A DNA stretch of 64,000 nt, taken from assembly GCF_008000895.1 (NCBI RefSeq), contig NZ_CP042823.1, positions 4,133,001-4,197,000 on the forward strand, in the 5' to 3' direction. The notes under the pieces are model-generated. The model was given only the letters and a program-made list of their open reading frames with translations, was not told the DNA's origin and made no database searches. The stretch comes from Methylobacterium sp. WL1. GTDB taxonomy: Bacteria > Pseudomonadota > Alphaproteobacteria > Rhizobiales > Beijerinckiaceae. A program made the position numbers and the translations under genes. This document shows positions 8,363 through 17,651 of this stretch, piece by piece (the first letter of the stretch is position 1; each line of letters begins with the position of its first letter).

Positions 8363-9847
8363 ATGGCGTCGATGACCCCGATCCCATTCGACAACAGCTA
8401 CGCCCGCCTCCCGGAGCGCTTCTATGCGTCCCGCGCGCCGACGCCGGTGGCGGCACCGCGCCTGATCCGGCTGAACCGAGCGTTGGCCCAGGACCTCGGC
8501 CTCGATCCGGACTGGCTGGCCGGTTCCGAGGGCGTCGCGGCTTTGGCGGGCAACCGTGTCCCGGAGGGCGCGGCACCGCTCGCAGCGGCCTATGCCGGGC
8601 ACCAGTTCGGCCAGTTCGTACCGCAGCTCGGCGACGGCCGTGCGGTCCTGCTCGGCGAGGTGATCGACCGGGCGGGACAGCGCCGCGACATCCAGTTGAA
8701 GGGGTCCGGCCCGACACCGTTCTCCCGACGGGGCGACGGCCGCGCAGCGCTGGGGCCCGTGCTGCGCGAGTACCTCGTCAGCGAAGCCATGGCGGCGCTC
8801 GGCATTCCGACCACCCGGGCACTCGCCGCCGTCGCGACCGGCGAGCCGGTGGCGCGCGAGACGGTCCTGCCCGGCGCAATCCTGACCCGCGTGGCGGCGA
8901 GCCATATCCGGGTTGGCACGTTCCAATTCTTCGCCGCGCGGAGCGACGTCGAGGGTCTGCGGGCACTCGCCGACCACGTGATCGCCCGGCACTATCCCGA
9001 TGCGGCCGGTGCGGAGAAACCTTACCGGGCACTGCTGGAAGGCGTCGTCGCCCGCCAAGCCGAACTGGTGGCCCGCTGGCTCTTGGTCGGCTTCGTCCAC
9101 GGGGTGATGAACACCGACAACATGTCGGTGGCGGGCGAGACCATCGATTACGGCCCCTGCGCCTTCCTGGACGCCTACGATCCCCGGACGGTGTTCAGCT
9201 CCATCGACCGGAACGGCCGCTATGCCTATGGCGAGCAGCCCCGGATCGCGCTTTGGAACCTGACGCGCCTGGCTGAGACGCTGCTGCCGCTGCTCGATCC
9301 GGACGAGACCGAGGCGGTCGCGCAGGCCGAAGCGGCGCTGGCCGGCTACGCGCCGCGCTTCGAGGCCGCCTATCAGGGCGGTCTCAATGCCAAGCTCGGC
9401 CTGTCCGACATCCGGGACGGCGACCCCGCGCTGGCAGGCGACCTCCTGAAGCGTATGGCAGAGAATCAGGCGGACTTCACCCGCACGTTCCGGGCCTTGT
9501 GCGCGGTCGCGGAACGACCGGAGACCGGCGCCGATCCGCGCGACCTGTTTGTCGATCCGACGGCCTATGACGACTGGGCGTCGCGCTGGCGCGCCCGCCT
9601 GGCCCAGGACGGCCGCAGCCCTGCGGCGGTCGCGGCGGCGATGCGGCAGGTCAACCCCTCCTACATCCCGCGCAACCACCGGGTCGAGGAGATGATCGAG
9701 GCGGCAGTGGAGCGTGACGACTTCGCTCCCTTCGAAGCCTTTCTGGCGGTGCTGTCGCGCCCCTACGAGGACCAGCCCGCGGCCGCCCCTTATGCCGAGC
9801 CACCCGAGGGCGGCGGGGTCGGATACCGCACGTTCTGCGGTACCTGA
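8363..9847 (+). CDS. selO: Protein adenylyltransferase SelO (YdiU/UPF0061)
   Basis: A 494-aa pseudokinase-fold enzyme that transfers AMP from ATP to Ser, Thr or Tyr of protein targets; in bacteria and mitochondria it adjusts redox homeostasis. Family landmarks are all present: [12 protein letters not shown] at the N-terminus, [37 protein letters not shown], and the metal-binding motif [10 protein letters not shown] followed by [15 protein letters not shown]. The C-terminus ends TFCGT; the Cys occupies the place of the redox-active selenocysteine or cysteine of the family. The start could equally be the ATG at 8372. Confidence 0.95.
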   Translation: MASMTPIPFDNSYARLPERFYASRAPTPVAAPRLIRLNRALAQDLGLDPDWLAGSEGVAALAGNRVPEGAAPLAAAYAGHQFGQFVPQLGDGRAVLLGEVIDRAGQRRDIQLKGSGPTPFSRRGDGRAALGPVLREYLVSEAMAALGIPTTRALAAVATGEPVARETVLPGAILTRVAASHIRVGTFQFFAARSDVEGLRALADHVIARHYPDAAGAEKPYRALLEGVVARQAELVARWLLVGFVHGVMNTDNMSVAGETIDYGPCAFLDAYDPRTVFSSIDRNGRYAYGEQPRIALWNLTRLAETLLPLLDPDETEAVAQAEAALAGYAPRFEAAYQGGLNAKLGLSDIRDGDPALAGDLLKRMAENQADFTRTFRALCAVAERPETGADPRDLFVDPTAYDDWASRWRARLAQDGRSPAAVAAAMRQVNPSYIPRNHRVEEMIEAAVERDDFAPFEAFLAVLSRPYEDQPAAAPYAEPPEGGGVGYRTFCGT

Positions 9848-9860
9848 GCCGACCCCGCAC

Positions 9861-10088
9861 TCAGCGTTGCGGCCAAGCGTAGATCTCGTGAAGGCTGCCG
9901 CCGTACCTGAACCAATGCACGCCCGTCGCTGGATTGAAGCCGTGATCCTCATGAGACGCGGCGATCGACGAGACGAGCGCCTGCGCCACATCCCGATCTG
10001 AAATCTCGTACGCGAGCAAGCGCGGATGATCCGCGTCGACCTGCGCCCGATCGCGAAGAAAGATGGAATACGATTTCATCTTCATCAC
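9861..10088 (-). CDS. Hypothetical protein, 75 aa
   Basis: A small acidic-to-neutral soluble protein with no signal or membrane segment. It has the look of a compact alpha/beta domain (SYSIFLRDRAQVDADHPRLL, HWFRYGGSLHEIYAWPQR). I do not recognise the family. The codon use matches its neighbours and the gene is convergent with selO, 13 bases apart. Two or three Met codons at the start make the exact initiation uncertain. Confidence 0.55.
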   Translation of the reverse strand: MMKMKSYSIFLRDRAQVDADHPRLLAYEISDRDVAQALVSSIAASHEDHGFNPATGVHWFRYGGSLHEIYAWPQR

Positions 10089-10542
10089 ACCTGAGACAAC
10101 CTGCTGGACGGAAGCAGATGTCGAAGGCGAGGCATTTGTTCAACATCGCCGAGCAACGAGGTTAATGCTTTTTAAGACAAATTCGAGCATTTTATCTACC
10201 AAATGCTGTCCTGCATGCGCCACCAGGCATCCCGAAAACGCATCGGGGCGGAAGCGTTATCGGTCTGGATTCGCTTCCTAGAATTGGTTACCTGCCTGCC
10301 CGGGGCGGTACGTGCCGCCCTGGGGCGTGGAAACCTCTTGCTCGACGGTTTGGTGCCGGCCGCGATGGCACCCGAATCCTTGACCGCGTGGGTCGGGGAG
10401 CCTGCGGCGTATGTCCAGGTGTTCCGGCACTAAAGGTCGTAGGGACCGTTCGAGCACGGTTTTCCAACTCCCCGACTATGGATGGTTCAGGAGGCTTGTC
10501 TGCGGGGACGTACCGCGGACACGAGCCTGTCGGGGGTGGCCC
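10089..10542. other. Intergenic, 454 bp, partly AT-rich
   Basis: The first 130 bases are clearly AT-richer than the surroundings (about 10130-10210), consistent with promoters for the divergent genes at 10088 and 10543. No gene or structured element is supported. Confidence 0.35.
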
Positions 10543-10728
10543 ATGGGCTCCGATGTTCCCGAACTGCGTGCGCGCCAGCTTGCCGCTCTGCGGGCTGCCT
10601 ACGAGGCCTGTACCAGACAGGCCGACGATCGTGCCGTCACCGGTGCGGCGCTGCACACACGCGTGCTGCTGGGCCGGATCCTGGTCCTCCTGGGCGGGTT
10701 GGAGGAGCGGGCGCCCCCCCGGCGATAG
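10543..10728 (+). CDS. Small hypothetical protein, 61 aa
   Basis: An Arg/Leu-rich helical protein (ELRARQLAALRAAYEAC, LLGRILVLLGGLEERA). The ATG at 10543 follows the purine run GGGGG at 10532-10536, a usable ribosome site. The frame is open further upstream, but that part has shadow-like composition. Function unknown; a chance frame is possible. Confidence 0.35.
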   Translation: MGSDVPELRARQLAALRAAYEACTRQADDRAVTGAALHTRVLLGRILVLLGGLEERAPPRR

Positions 10729-10885
10729 CGCTACTCCCGGTCGTGCCGCCGTCAGGCAGGTCCGGCGCGGCGAGATTCACCGTACCGGCCAAGTCCGTTT
10801 CGTCTCCACATCGGCGGGAGGGACTCCAGCGTGCCGGCAGTTCGACCGGATGCTAGGCTCGGGCTTCCCATATCCGGGTCCCACG

Positions 10886-11986
10886 ATGCGTCTCATCAAC
10901 ACGCTACACGTCGGAACGCGCGGTCTTGCCTGGACGGCGCTGCTCGGAGCCGGGCTGATCGCGCGCGCTGCCGCCGCGAGGGCGGATGAGCGCCCGAGCT
11001 ACGAGAGCGACCGGCGCGGCATCTTCCTGACCTTCCTCAACGCACCCGGTCCCGGCGAAGCGATCGCTCGCTCACCGCGTTTCAGCCTGTCCTTCGGAGG
11101 CGAGACCCGCCCGGTGCTCGTCGATACCGGCTCAACCGGCATCGTCGTGTCGGCCGGGCGCATCCCGGATGTCGACGCCCTGCCGAGCCGGCCCGGTCGC
11201 CTGACCTACACGAGTTCCGGCCGGATCATGATCGGCCGCTGGGTGACGGTGCCGGTGACCCTGTCGGGCCGCGACGGCGCCAGGGTCTCGACGCGGCCGC
11301 TTCCCGTGCTGGCGGTCGACCGGATCGACTGCACAGAGAAGGCCCGCTCCTGCACCCCGGAGGATGCCCCCGGGCACGTGGCCATGCTGGGGATCGGCTT
11401 CGGGCGCGAGGACGACAGCCAGACCCAGAGCACGCCGGACACCAATCCGCTGCTCAACGCCGAGCCGCCGGGTCCCGGTCCGGTCCATCGCGGCTACGTC
11501 GTGACCAGGACGGGGGTGCATGTCGGGCTGACACGCGCCAACACCCGGGGACGCTTCCGCTTCGTGAAGCTCGATCCGCATCCGCGGGTCTCGGGCGACT
11601 GGCTCGGCGTACCGGTGTGTATCGGGGTGAATGCCCGGGAGCCGGGCGCCTGCGGTCGCGCGCTGATCGATACCGGCGTGACCGACATGTTCCTGACGCT
11701 CCCGCGCGAGCAAGTCACTGAGAGCCTCCGTACCGATGGCGCCGGCCACCGCGCGCTCGCCCCCGGGACGCGGCTGCGCTTCCGCTTCGGCGACGCGGCC
11801 GGCTACGCGATCACGAGCGGCGATACCGCCTCGCCCCTGGCGCCGGAGCGCATCGTCCTCAACACCACGCGTCCGCTGCCCTTCGTCAATACCGGTCTGC
11901 GCCTGCTCAACGGCTTCGACGTCCTGTACGACGCCGACGGCGGCTTCTACGCCTTCCGCGCCCGGCAGACGGATGATGAGCCCTGA
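10886..11986 (+). CDS. Secreted protein with two DTG motifs, pepsin-like aspartic protease fold candidate
   Basis: A 366-aa protein with an N-terminal signal peptide (about 1-33, hydrophobic TALLGAGLIARAAAARA). It contains VDTGSTGIVVSAG (Asp80) and IDTGVTDMFLTLP (Asp262), both in the hydrophobic-hydrophobic-DTG pattern of aspartic proteases. The 182-residue separation matches the 183 residues between the two catalytic Asp of pepsin, which suggests a bilobal single-chain enzyme rather than a dimeric retropepsin. Four Cys lie between the motifs. Such proteins are usually annotated as hypothetical in bacteria, and activity is unproven. The ATG at 10886 is chosen because the signal peptide starts there; the frame stays open far upstream. 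A LprI-type gene follows after 26 bases. Confidence 0.65.
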   Translation: MRLINTLHVGTRGLAWTALLGAGLIARAAAARADERPSYESDRRGIFLTFLNAPGPGEAIARSPRFSLSFGGETRPVLVDTGSTGIVVSAGRIPDVDALPSRPGRLTYTSSGRIMIGRWVTVPVTLSGRDGARVSTRPLPVLAVDRIDCTEKARSCTPEDAPGHVAMLGIGFGREDDSQTQSTPDTNPLLNAEPPGPGPVHRGYVVTRTGVHVGLTRANTRGRFRFVKLDPHPRVSGDWLGVPVCIGVNAREPGACGRALIDTGVTDMFLTLPREQVTESLRTDGAGHRALAPGTRLRFRFGDAAGYAITSGDTASPLAPERIVLNTTRPLPFVNTGLRLLNGFDVLYDADGGFYAFRARQTDDEP

Positions 11987-12012
11987 AGCCCGCCTCGGCC
12001 CTGGAACCTGCC

Positions 12013-12417
12013 ATGCTGCGAACCGCCCTCATAGGAGTCCTGATCGCCCTGCCGGCCGTCGGCTCCGCCGTGGGGGCGGACTGCACGCAGGCGCCCGATC
12101 AGACGGCGGCGAATCTCTGCGCGGCCCAGAATTTCGCGCAGGCCGATGCGGAACTGAACCGGCGCTACGCCGCCCTGCGCGACAAGCTCGACAGCAACGG
12201 GCGGCACAACCTGGTGGCGGCGCAGCGGGCCTGGATCGCCTTCCGCGACCTCGAGTGCAACCTGCGCACCGGCTACGACGCCTCCGCGCCCGATTCCAAC
12301 GGAACGATCGCGCCCCTGCTCGACGGCACCTGCAAGACCGAGTTGACCCGCCAGCGCATCCAGGACCTGACCGCACAGATCAAGTGCCCGGGCGGCGACC
12401 TCGCCTGCGCACCCTGA
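12013..12417 (+). CDS. LprI-family (DUF1311) secreted protein
   Basis: A 134-aa periplasmic protein with a clear signal peptide (about 1-22, ending VGA before DCTQAPDQ). The mature region carries the DUF1311/LprI pattern: a Cys pair, a helix ADAELNRRYAALRDKL, and QRAWIAFRDLEC, followed by C-terminal cysteines. LprI of Mycobacterium inhibits lysozyme; most proteobacterial members are uncharacterised envelope proteins. It lies 26 bases after the DTG-motif protein on the same strand, so both secreted products are probably co-expressed. Confidence 0.85.
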   Translation: MLRTALIGVLIALPAVGSAVGADCTQAPDQTAANLCAAQNFAQADAELNRRYAALRDKLDSNGRHNLVAAQRAWIAFRDLECNLRTGYDASAPDSNGTIAPLLDGTCKTELTRQRIQDLTAQIKCPGGDLACAP

Positions 12418-12435
12418 GCGGGATACGGACCGGCC

Positions 12436-12756
12436 TCAGATCACCTCGTAGGCGAACAGGAAGGCGACGCCGGTGATGCCCATGAGCCCGAGCAGGAAGA
12501 AGTTGTCCGCCACCTGCTCGGCGAAGCGGCTGATGCGCGGCCGGGCCTCGAGCCGCGTCGACAGGTAGGACAGGATCGCGCTCAGCAGGAACAGGACGGC
12601 GACGATGCCGCTGAAGACGTCGACCTGGCTGGGACCGGAATAGTGCTCCAGCAGCTTCACCAGACCAATCAGCGTGGTGCTGATTCCGATCATCGTGCTG
12701 GCGGTCGGGAGGATGTGACGGGATTTCTCCCCGTCCTTCACACCGGGCAGGCCCAC
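12436..12756 (-). CDS. Small inner-membrane protein, three helices
   Basis: A 106-aa integral membrane protein with transmembrane segments at about 20-38, 45-63 and 83-105. The first lies in STMIGISTTLIGLVKLLEHY, a pattern I associate with an uncharacterised small membrane family common in Hyphomicrobiales. No enzymatic residues are visible. It is convergent with the LprI gene, separated by 18 bases. The start Met is preceded by GGAGGGACGAT. Confidence 0.65.
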   Translation of the reverse strand: MGLPGVKDGEKSRHILPTASTMIGISTTLIGLVKLLEHYSGPSQVDVFSGIVAVLFLLSAILSYLSTRLEARPRISRFAEQVADNFFLLGLMGITGVAFLFAYEVI

Positions 12757-13351
12757 CGATCGTCCCTCCTCGCGCCGCGTCCAATCCCGGGACGGTATGC
12801 GCGGGACGGATTGATAACCGGTATGCGCATCGGTGTAGTCCCAGCGAAGACACCGGGTGTCCGACAGCCCGATCGTCGGTCAGACCGCGCGTTAACTCGG
12901 GCCGTGGCCGCGCGATCCCGCGCAGTCACTGCGAAATGTACGACCTGCGGCCGCGGAACGCTGACTTAACGCGAAGACCTGCGCACGTGGGGCGGACGCG
13001 GCCGGCCGGTCCGCGCCCCGGCCGGCGTGACGCCGCCGATCCAGGTCGATGGGTGCGGGTTCCGTGTCCCGATCGGTGAGCCGGTCGTGCCGGGCGAGGG
13101 CCAAGCGTCCGATCGTCGGCGCTGCCAGTCGCCCCCTTCCCGGTTGCGGACGTGCGGCGGGGTGATGATCGCGTCCCACGCAGGGATCTCTGCAATCCGG
13201 ACGGCCTATCGCCGAGCGATGATTTTAATCCCGGCCTTATTTATGGATCAGGGTATTTACCGAAAGCCTTAATACGTGGATAATAGCAACATCAAAACCT
13301 ATTCAAGATGCCATCAAGAAATATTGCGCAATCTCTACGTGGGAAAATAAC
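12757..13351. other. Intergenic, 595 bp, AT-rich at its right end
   Basis: No convincing gene is present. About 13195-13350 is markedly AT-rich compared with the rest of the window, and it directly precedes an orphan glycosyltransferase whose first codons are also AT-rich. This composition suggests either a strong promoter region or horizontally acquired DNA. Confidence 0.4.
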
Positions 13352-14374
13352 ATGGAAGACAGAGAACTAAAGCTTGCGATCATAATAAATTGTCATAATT
13401 ATGAAGATTACGTTCGAAATGCGATCGCAAGCGTACTCTCCCAGGACACGACCCACCGCGATGTCATCGTCGTCGATGATGGATCGACTGATCGTTCGTG
13501 GGAGGTAATCGAGCAGTTCAAGGTTCGCGCGTTCAGGAAAGAGAACGGCGGTCAAGTCAGCGCCTGCCGATACGGCGTGTCAAAAACGGATGCCCCGTTC
13601 ATCCTGTTCTTGGATGCCGACGACGAACTCGTTCCGGGCTCGATACAGACGATCATCCAGCATCTCGATGCGGACGTTGCGAAGCTACAGTTCCCATTGC
13701 TTCGCATCGACAGCAACGGCACGCCGCTCGGCACGTCTTTTCCGAATCTGGCGAAAGGCCGGGCGCGCGCCACGTTCGTCAAGGCCATCGAGAGGGCGGG
13801 GACCTACATCTCGCCACCGACCTCGGGCAACGTGTTTCGCAGGGACCTGTGCGCGCTCCTGGAGGACGCCCATTACGATTCGGCCGTCGACGGCGTGATG
13901 CTGCTCGCCGCGCCGTTCCACGGTGACGTCGTGAGCCTGTCCGAACCGCTCGGCCGCTACAGATTGCACAACAAGAACAAGTCCGGCACCAACCGGACAC
14001 CGACGGTGGCCCTGATCAGAAAGCACCAGAAACGGTTCGTCGATCGGCTGGAACATCTTAGAACCGCACTGCCCGACAGGGATGGATCCTGCAAAATCGC
14101 CTCACCGACCCGTATGTACATGCATGCTCGGTACAATAATTACTGCGATATACTGGAGATGCGCCGCATCACCTGGGCGGGCGTCGTCGTCACGATCCGA
14201 TCGTTCCCGACCTGGTACAGCCCGCTCAGGCGCGTATCCGTCGTGCTGTTCCTGCTGGCCTGCACAATCCTGCCGCGCCGGACGGTCAGATCGATCCTGG
14301 AGGCGCGTCTGACCGGGAGTTGGAGGCCTGTCGTGTCGAACATCCGCACCTTGGGCATGGCCCGGTCGGGCTGA
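13352..14374 (+). CDS. GT2-family glycosyltransferase
   Basis: A 340-aa inverting glycosyltransferase of family 2. The GT-A fold is shown by LAIIINCHNYEDYVRNAI, the nucleotide-binding VVDDGSTDRSW (about 40-50) and the DxD-type LFLDADDEL (about 89-97). The C-terminal part has hydrophobic helices (about 270-310) that may tether it to the membrane. The donor and acceptor sugars are unknown, and no other glycan genes adjoin it; the large cluster begins 19 kb away. The opening codons are AT-rich unlike the neighbours, a sign of possible transfer. Confidence 0.85.
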   Translation: MEDRELKLAIIINCHNYEDYVRNAIASVLSQDTTHRDVIVVDDGSTDRSWEVIEQFKVRAFRKENGGQVSACRYGVSKTDAPFILFLDADDELVPGSIQTIIQHLDADVAKLQFPLLRIDSNGTPLGTSFPNLAKGRARATFVKAIERAGTYISPPTSGNVFRRDLCALLEDAHYDSAVDGVMLLAAPFHGDVVSLSEPLGRYRLHNKNKSGTNRTPTVALIRKHQKRFVDRLEHLRTALPDRDGSCKIASPTRMYMHARYNNYCDILEMRRITWAGVVVTIRSFPTWYSPLRRVSVVLFLLACTILPRRTVRSILEARLTGSWRPVVSNIRTLGMARSG

Positions 14375-14800
14375 TGGGCCGCAAGCCGGCCTTTGCCCGC
14401 ATCCGGCAGCGATCGGGGACCATCGGCCCCGGTAGGGAGAGGCGGCACACGCGCGCCAGACGTGGGACGACCGGTGCCCACGCCGGCGAGCACCGGAACC
14501 GGAGCGCAAGACGAAGCGATCGCGGAGACGGCAATGGCGAGATCTCCGGGGCGTCAGGCTTGCCCGCGATAGTCCGTCCGGGCTCTTTTTGCCGACCGGC
14601 CCAGAACGTGCTTGGATGCAGACGCCGGAACGACGCATCTCGATAGAGGCATCGGTTCCGGATGTCTGCGCGGGGCCCGATGCCGGGCCCGCTCATCTTC
14701 GGAGGCCTGCCGACCGGCATGAAGGACGCCATTTCTTGCTGTCCAAGGGGCGTCGCGTCCGGGAGCGCGACGCGTCCGCACCGGGCGGTGGCGCGCTAGG
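14375..14800. other. Intergenic, 426 bp, no gene seen
   Basis: GC-rich DNA between the glycosyltransferase and the FAD oxidase. No supported gene, operator or terminator was identified. Confidence 0.35.
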
Positions 14801-16051
14801 ATGGCGGCCGCGGAGCCACCGGACGTCATCGTCGTCGGAGCGGGCGTCGTCGGGCTGTCCGCCGCCCTGGTCCTGCGCGCGCGCGGCCTGTCGGTCACGG
14901 TGCTCGATCGGGAGGGCCCGGCGGCCGGGGCGAGCGCGGGCAATGCCGGCGCCTTCGCGTTCTCCGACATCCTGCCGCTGGCCTCGCCCGGCATCCTCAG
15001 GAGGGCGCCGCGCTGGCTGCTCGATCCGCTCGGGCCGCTCTCGGTGCCGCCGGCCTACGCGCCCCGGATCCTGCCCTGGATGCTGCGCTTCTGGCGAGCC
15101 TGCGCGCCGGATCGCGTCCGCCGGGCGACCGCCGCCCAGACCGCGCTCATGGACCTGTCGCGGGACACGCTGGAGCCATTCCTCGAGGCCACCGGCACGC
15201 GGGGGATGCTGTGCAAGGACGGCAACCTCCAGGTCTACGAGGGAAAGCCGGAATTCGACGCCGCCCTCCCCGGCTGGGACGTCCGCGCCGATCACGGCAT
15301 CGCCTTCCAGCACCTCGACGCCGCCGCGATGGCGGCGATCCAGCCGGGCCTGGCGCCCCGCTTCACGCACGGGACGTTCACCCCCGGCTGGTACTCGATC
15401 GCCGAACCGAAAACCTACGTGCTCGCCCTGGCCGAGCGCCTGCGGGACGAAGGCGGCGCGATCGCGCGGGCCGAGGTCACGGCGCTGCGCCCCACAGCCG
15501 ACGGCATCGCCGTGGTGACATCCGCCGGCACCCGCATGGCCGGGCAGGTCGTGGTCGCGGCCGGGGCCTTCTCGCACCGCCTTGCCCGCACCTTGGGCGA
15601 GCGGATCCCGCTGGAGACGGAGCGGGGCTACAACACGACCCTGCCCGAGGGCGCCCTCGACCTGCGCACGCAGGTCACCTTCGGGGGCCACGGCTTCGTG
15701 GTGACGCGGCTCTCCTGCGGGATCCGGGTCGGCGGCGCGGTGGAACTCGGCGGCCTCGACCGGCCGCCGGATTTCCGGCGCTCGGAGGCGATGCTGCGCA
15801 AGGCCAAGACCTTCCTGCCGGGCCTCAAAACCGAGGGCGGCCAGCCCTGGATGGGCTTCCGACCGTCGCTGCCCGACTCGTTGCCCGCCATCGGTCGGGC
15901 CGCGTCCACCCGCCGGGTCGTCTACGCCTTCGGGCACGGTCATCTGGGGCTGACCCAGTCGGCGGGCACCGCGCGCCTCGTCGCCGACCTCGTCACCGGC
16001 GCGCCGCCGTCCATCGACCTCGCGCCGTTCTCGCCCCAGCGCTTCCGATAG
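14801..16051 (+). CDS. FAD-dependent D-amino acid (probably D-hydroxyproline) oxidoreductase
   Basis: A 416-aa DadA/DAO-type flavoenzyme. The N-terminal dinucleotide-binding site is VIVVGAGVVGLSAALVLRA, followed by EGPAAGASAGNAG, which is typical of D-amino acid dehydrogenases. The C-terminal part contains GFRPSLPDSLPAIGRA and FGHGHLGLTQSAGTARLVAD, which close the FAD site. Immediately downstream (10 bases) is a 4-hydroxyproline epimerase, so the likely substrate is cis-4-hydroxy-D-proline, oxidised to the pyrroline carboxylate. The remaining pathway genes are not in the window. The substrate is inferred from context. Confidence 0.85.
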   Translation: MAAAEPPDVIVVGAGVVGLSAALVLRARGLSVTVLDREGPAAGASAGNAGAFAFSDILPLASPGILRRAPRWLLDPLGPLSVPPAYAPRILPWMLRFWRACAPDRVRRATAAQTALMDLSRDTLEPFLEATGTRGMLCKDGNLQVYEGKPEFDAALPGWDVRADHGIAFQHLDAAAMAAIQPGLAPRFTHGTFTPGWYSIAEPKTYVLALAERLRDEGGAIARAEVTALRPTADGIAVVTSAGTRMAGQVVVAAGAFSHRLARTLGERIPLETERGYNTTLPEGALDLRTQVTFGGHGFVVTRLSCGIRVGGAVELGGLDRPPDFRRSEAMLRKAKTFLPGLKTEGGQPWMGFRPSLPDSLPAIGRAASTRRVVYAFGHGHLGLTQSAGTARLVADLVTGAPPSIDLAPFSPQRFR

Positions 16052-16061
16052 GGCTTCGCCT

Positions 16062-17063
16062 ATGGCCAACCACACCTTCTCGTGCCTCGACGGCCATACC
16101 TGCGGCAACCCGGTCCGCCTCGTCTCGGGCGGGGGCCCGATCCTCGAAGGCGGCACCATGCTGGAGAAGCGCGCCCATTTCCTGCGCACCTACGACTGGA
16201 TCCGCACCGGGCTGATGTTCGAGCCGCGCGGCCACGACATGATGTCGGGCGCGATCCTGTATCCGCCGACGCGGCCCGATTGCGACGTCGCGGTGCTGTT
16301 CATCGAGACCAGCGGCTGCCTGCCGATGTGCGGCCACGGCACCATCGGCACGGTCACCATGGCGATCGAGAACGGCCTGGTCACGCCGCGCGCGCCGGGG
16401 CGGCTCTCGATCGACGCGCCGGCCGGCAAGGTGGACATCACCTACCGGCAGGAGGGCCGTTTCGTGGAGGAGGTGCGGCTGCGCAACGTGCCGGGCTTCC
16501 TGCACGCCGAAGGGCTGACCGCGCATCTCGATGGGGTCGGCGAGATCGTGGTGGACGTCGCCTACGGGGGCAACTTCTATGCGATCGTCGAGCCCCAAAA
16601 AAACTTCCGGGACATGGCCGATCACACCGCCGGGGACCTCATCGCCCGGTCGCCGAAGCTGCGCGCGGCGCTCAACGCCACGTACGACTTCGTCCATCCG
16701 GAGCATCCGGAGATCCGGGGCCTGTCACACATCCTGTGGACCGGCGCGCCGCGCCACCCCGAGGCCCAGGCCCGCAACGCCGTGTTCTACGGCGACAAGG
16801 CGATCGATCGCTCGCCCTGCGGCACCGGCACCTCGGCCCGGATGGCGCAGCTCGCCGCCAAGGGGCGCCTCGGGGTGGGCGACGATTTCGTGCACGAATC
16901 GATCATCGGCTCGCTGTTCCGCGGCCGGGTCGAGGCCGCGACCACGGTGGCCGGCAAGCCCGCGATCGTGCCCTCGGTGGCGGGCTGGGCGCGCCAGACC
17001 GGCATCAACACCATCTTCATCGACGACCGCGATCCGTTCGCGCACGGCTTCGTGGTGGCGTAG
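16062..17063 (+). CDS. 4-hydroxyproline 2-epimerase
   Basis: A 333-aa cofactor-independent epimerase of the proline racemase family. It converts trans-4-hydroxy-L-proline to cis-4-hydroxy-D-proline by two-base chemistry. Both catalytic cysteines are present: MCGHGTIG near residue 90 and SPCGTGTSARMAQLA near 250. The two-Cys form separates it from 3-hydroxyproline dehydratases, which carry Thr at the second site. The opening MANHTFSCLDGHTCGNPVRLV is typical of 4-hydroxyproline epimerases. It forms a two-gene unit with the upstream FAD enzyme. Confidence 0.9.
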   Translation: MANHTFSCLDGHTCGNPVRLVSGGGPILEGGTMLEKRAHFLRTYDWIRTGLMFEPRGHDMMSGAILYPPTRPDCDVAVLFIETSGCLPMCGHGTIGTVTMAIENGLVTPRAPGRLSIDAPAGKVDITYRQEGRFVEEVRLRNVPGFLHAEGLTAHLDGVGEIVVDVAYGGNFYAIVEPQKNFRDMADHTAGDLIARSPKLRAALNATYDFVHPEHPEIRGLSHILWTGAPRHPEAQARNAVFYGDKAIDRSPCGTGTSARMAQLAAKGRLGVGDDFVHESIIGSLFRGRVEAATTVAGKPAIVPSVAGWARQTGINTIFIDDRDPFAHGFVVA

Positions 17064-17105
17064 CTCCCAGCGGGTCCGCGTCGAAGTCGCCGTGCCCGCG
17101 GTTCC

Positions 17106-17606
17106 TCAGGGCGCGAGCCGGGTGAACACGTAGTCGTGGTCCCGGACGTTGGCCTGATGGCAGGCGAAGCAGGTCTCGTGCTGGGCCGCGTCCGTGGGCT
17201 TGCCGTCGATGAAGCGGCCGAACCCCCAGCCGCCGGTTTCCGGGTAGCGCTTCGAATCCTTGACCATGACCTGGACCGTGGTCGCCGCCCCGGGGACGAA
17301 GGCCGGCTCGAATTTCCCGGAGGGGGTGCGTTTCCAGGCGCGCTTCACCAGGATCGTCCCGTCCGGGAAGGGCAGCGTGCCCGACCGGTAGGCCTGCAGC
17401 GCCGGGGCGTTGCCCACCACCGCGCGCAGCTCGTCGAGGGCGCCGGTCTCCTGCGCGACCCCGATGAGCGGCCAGTCGCGAAAACCGTCCGGAACGGTCA
17501 CGCCGTAGAGCGGCGACGCTTCGGGCGCGGTCCCGGCACGGAGGGCGGCGGCGCCCAGCAGGGCGGCCGCCAGCAAGCTGGACGCAGCAACGGTGATGGC
17601 ACGCAT
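17106..17606 (-). CDS. Cytochrome P460-like haem protein
   Basis: A 166-aa secreted protein with a signal peptide (about 1-27) and a single c-type haem motif CFACH near residue 147, preceded by the family region VKDSKRYPETGGWGFGRF. Cytochrome P460 proteins oxidise hydroxylamine in nitrifiers, using a haem cross-linked to Lys; many homologues are uncharacterised periplasmic proteins. Length and motif position fit the family. It sits 45 bases downstream of a Tat-exported hydrolase on the same strand. Confidence 0.8.
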   Translation of the reverse strand: MRAITVAASSLLAAALLGAAALRAGTAPEASPLYGVTVPDGFRDWPLIGVAQETGALDELRAVVGNAPALQAYRSGTLPFPDGTILVKRAWKRTPSGKFEPAFVPGAATTVQVMVKDSKRYPETGGWGFGRFIDGKPTDAAQHETCFACHQANVRDHDYVFTRLAP

Positions 17607-17651
17607 CGCAGGCTCCTGTGCCGTCTCAGGCCGATCCGGACGCGGGGGACC

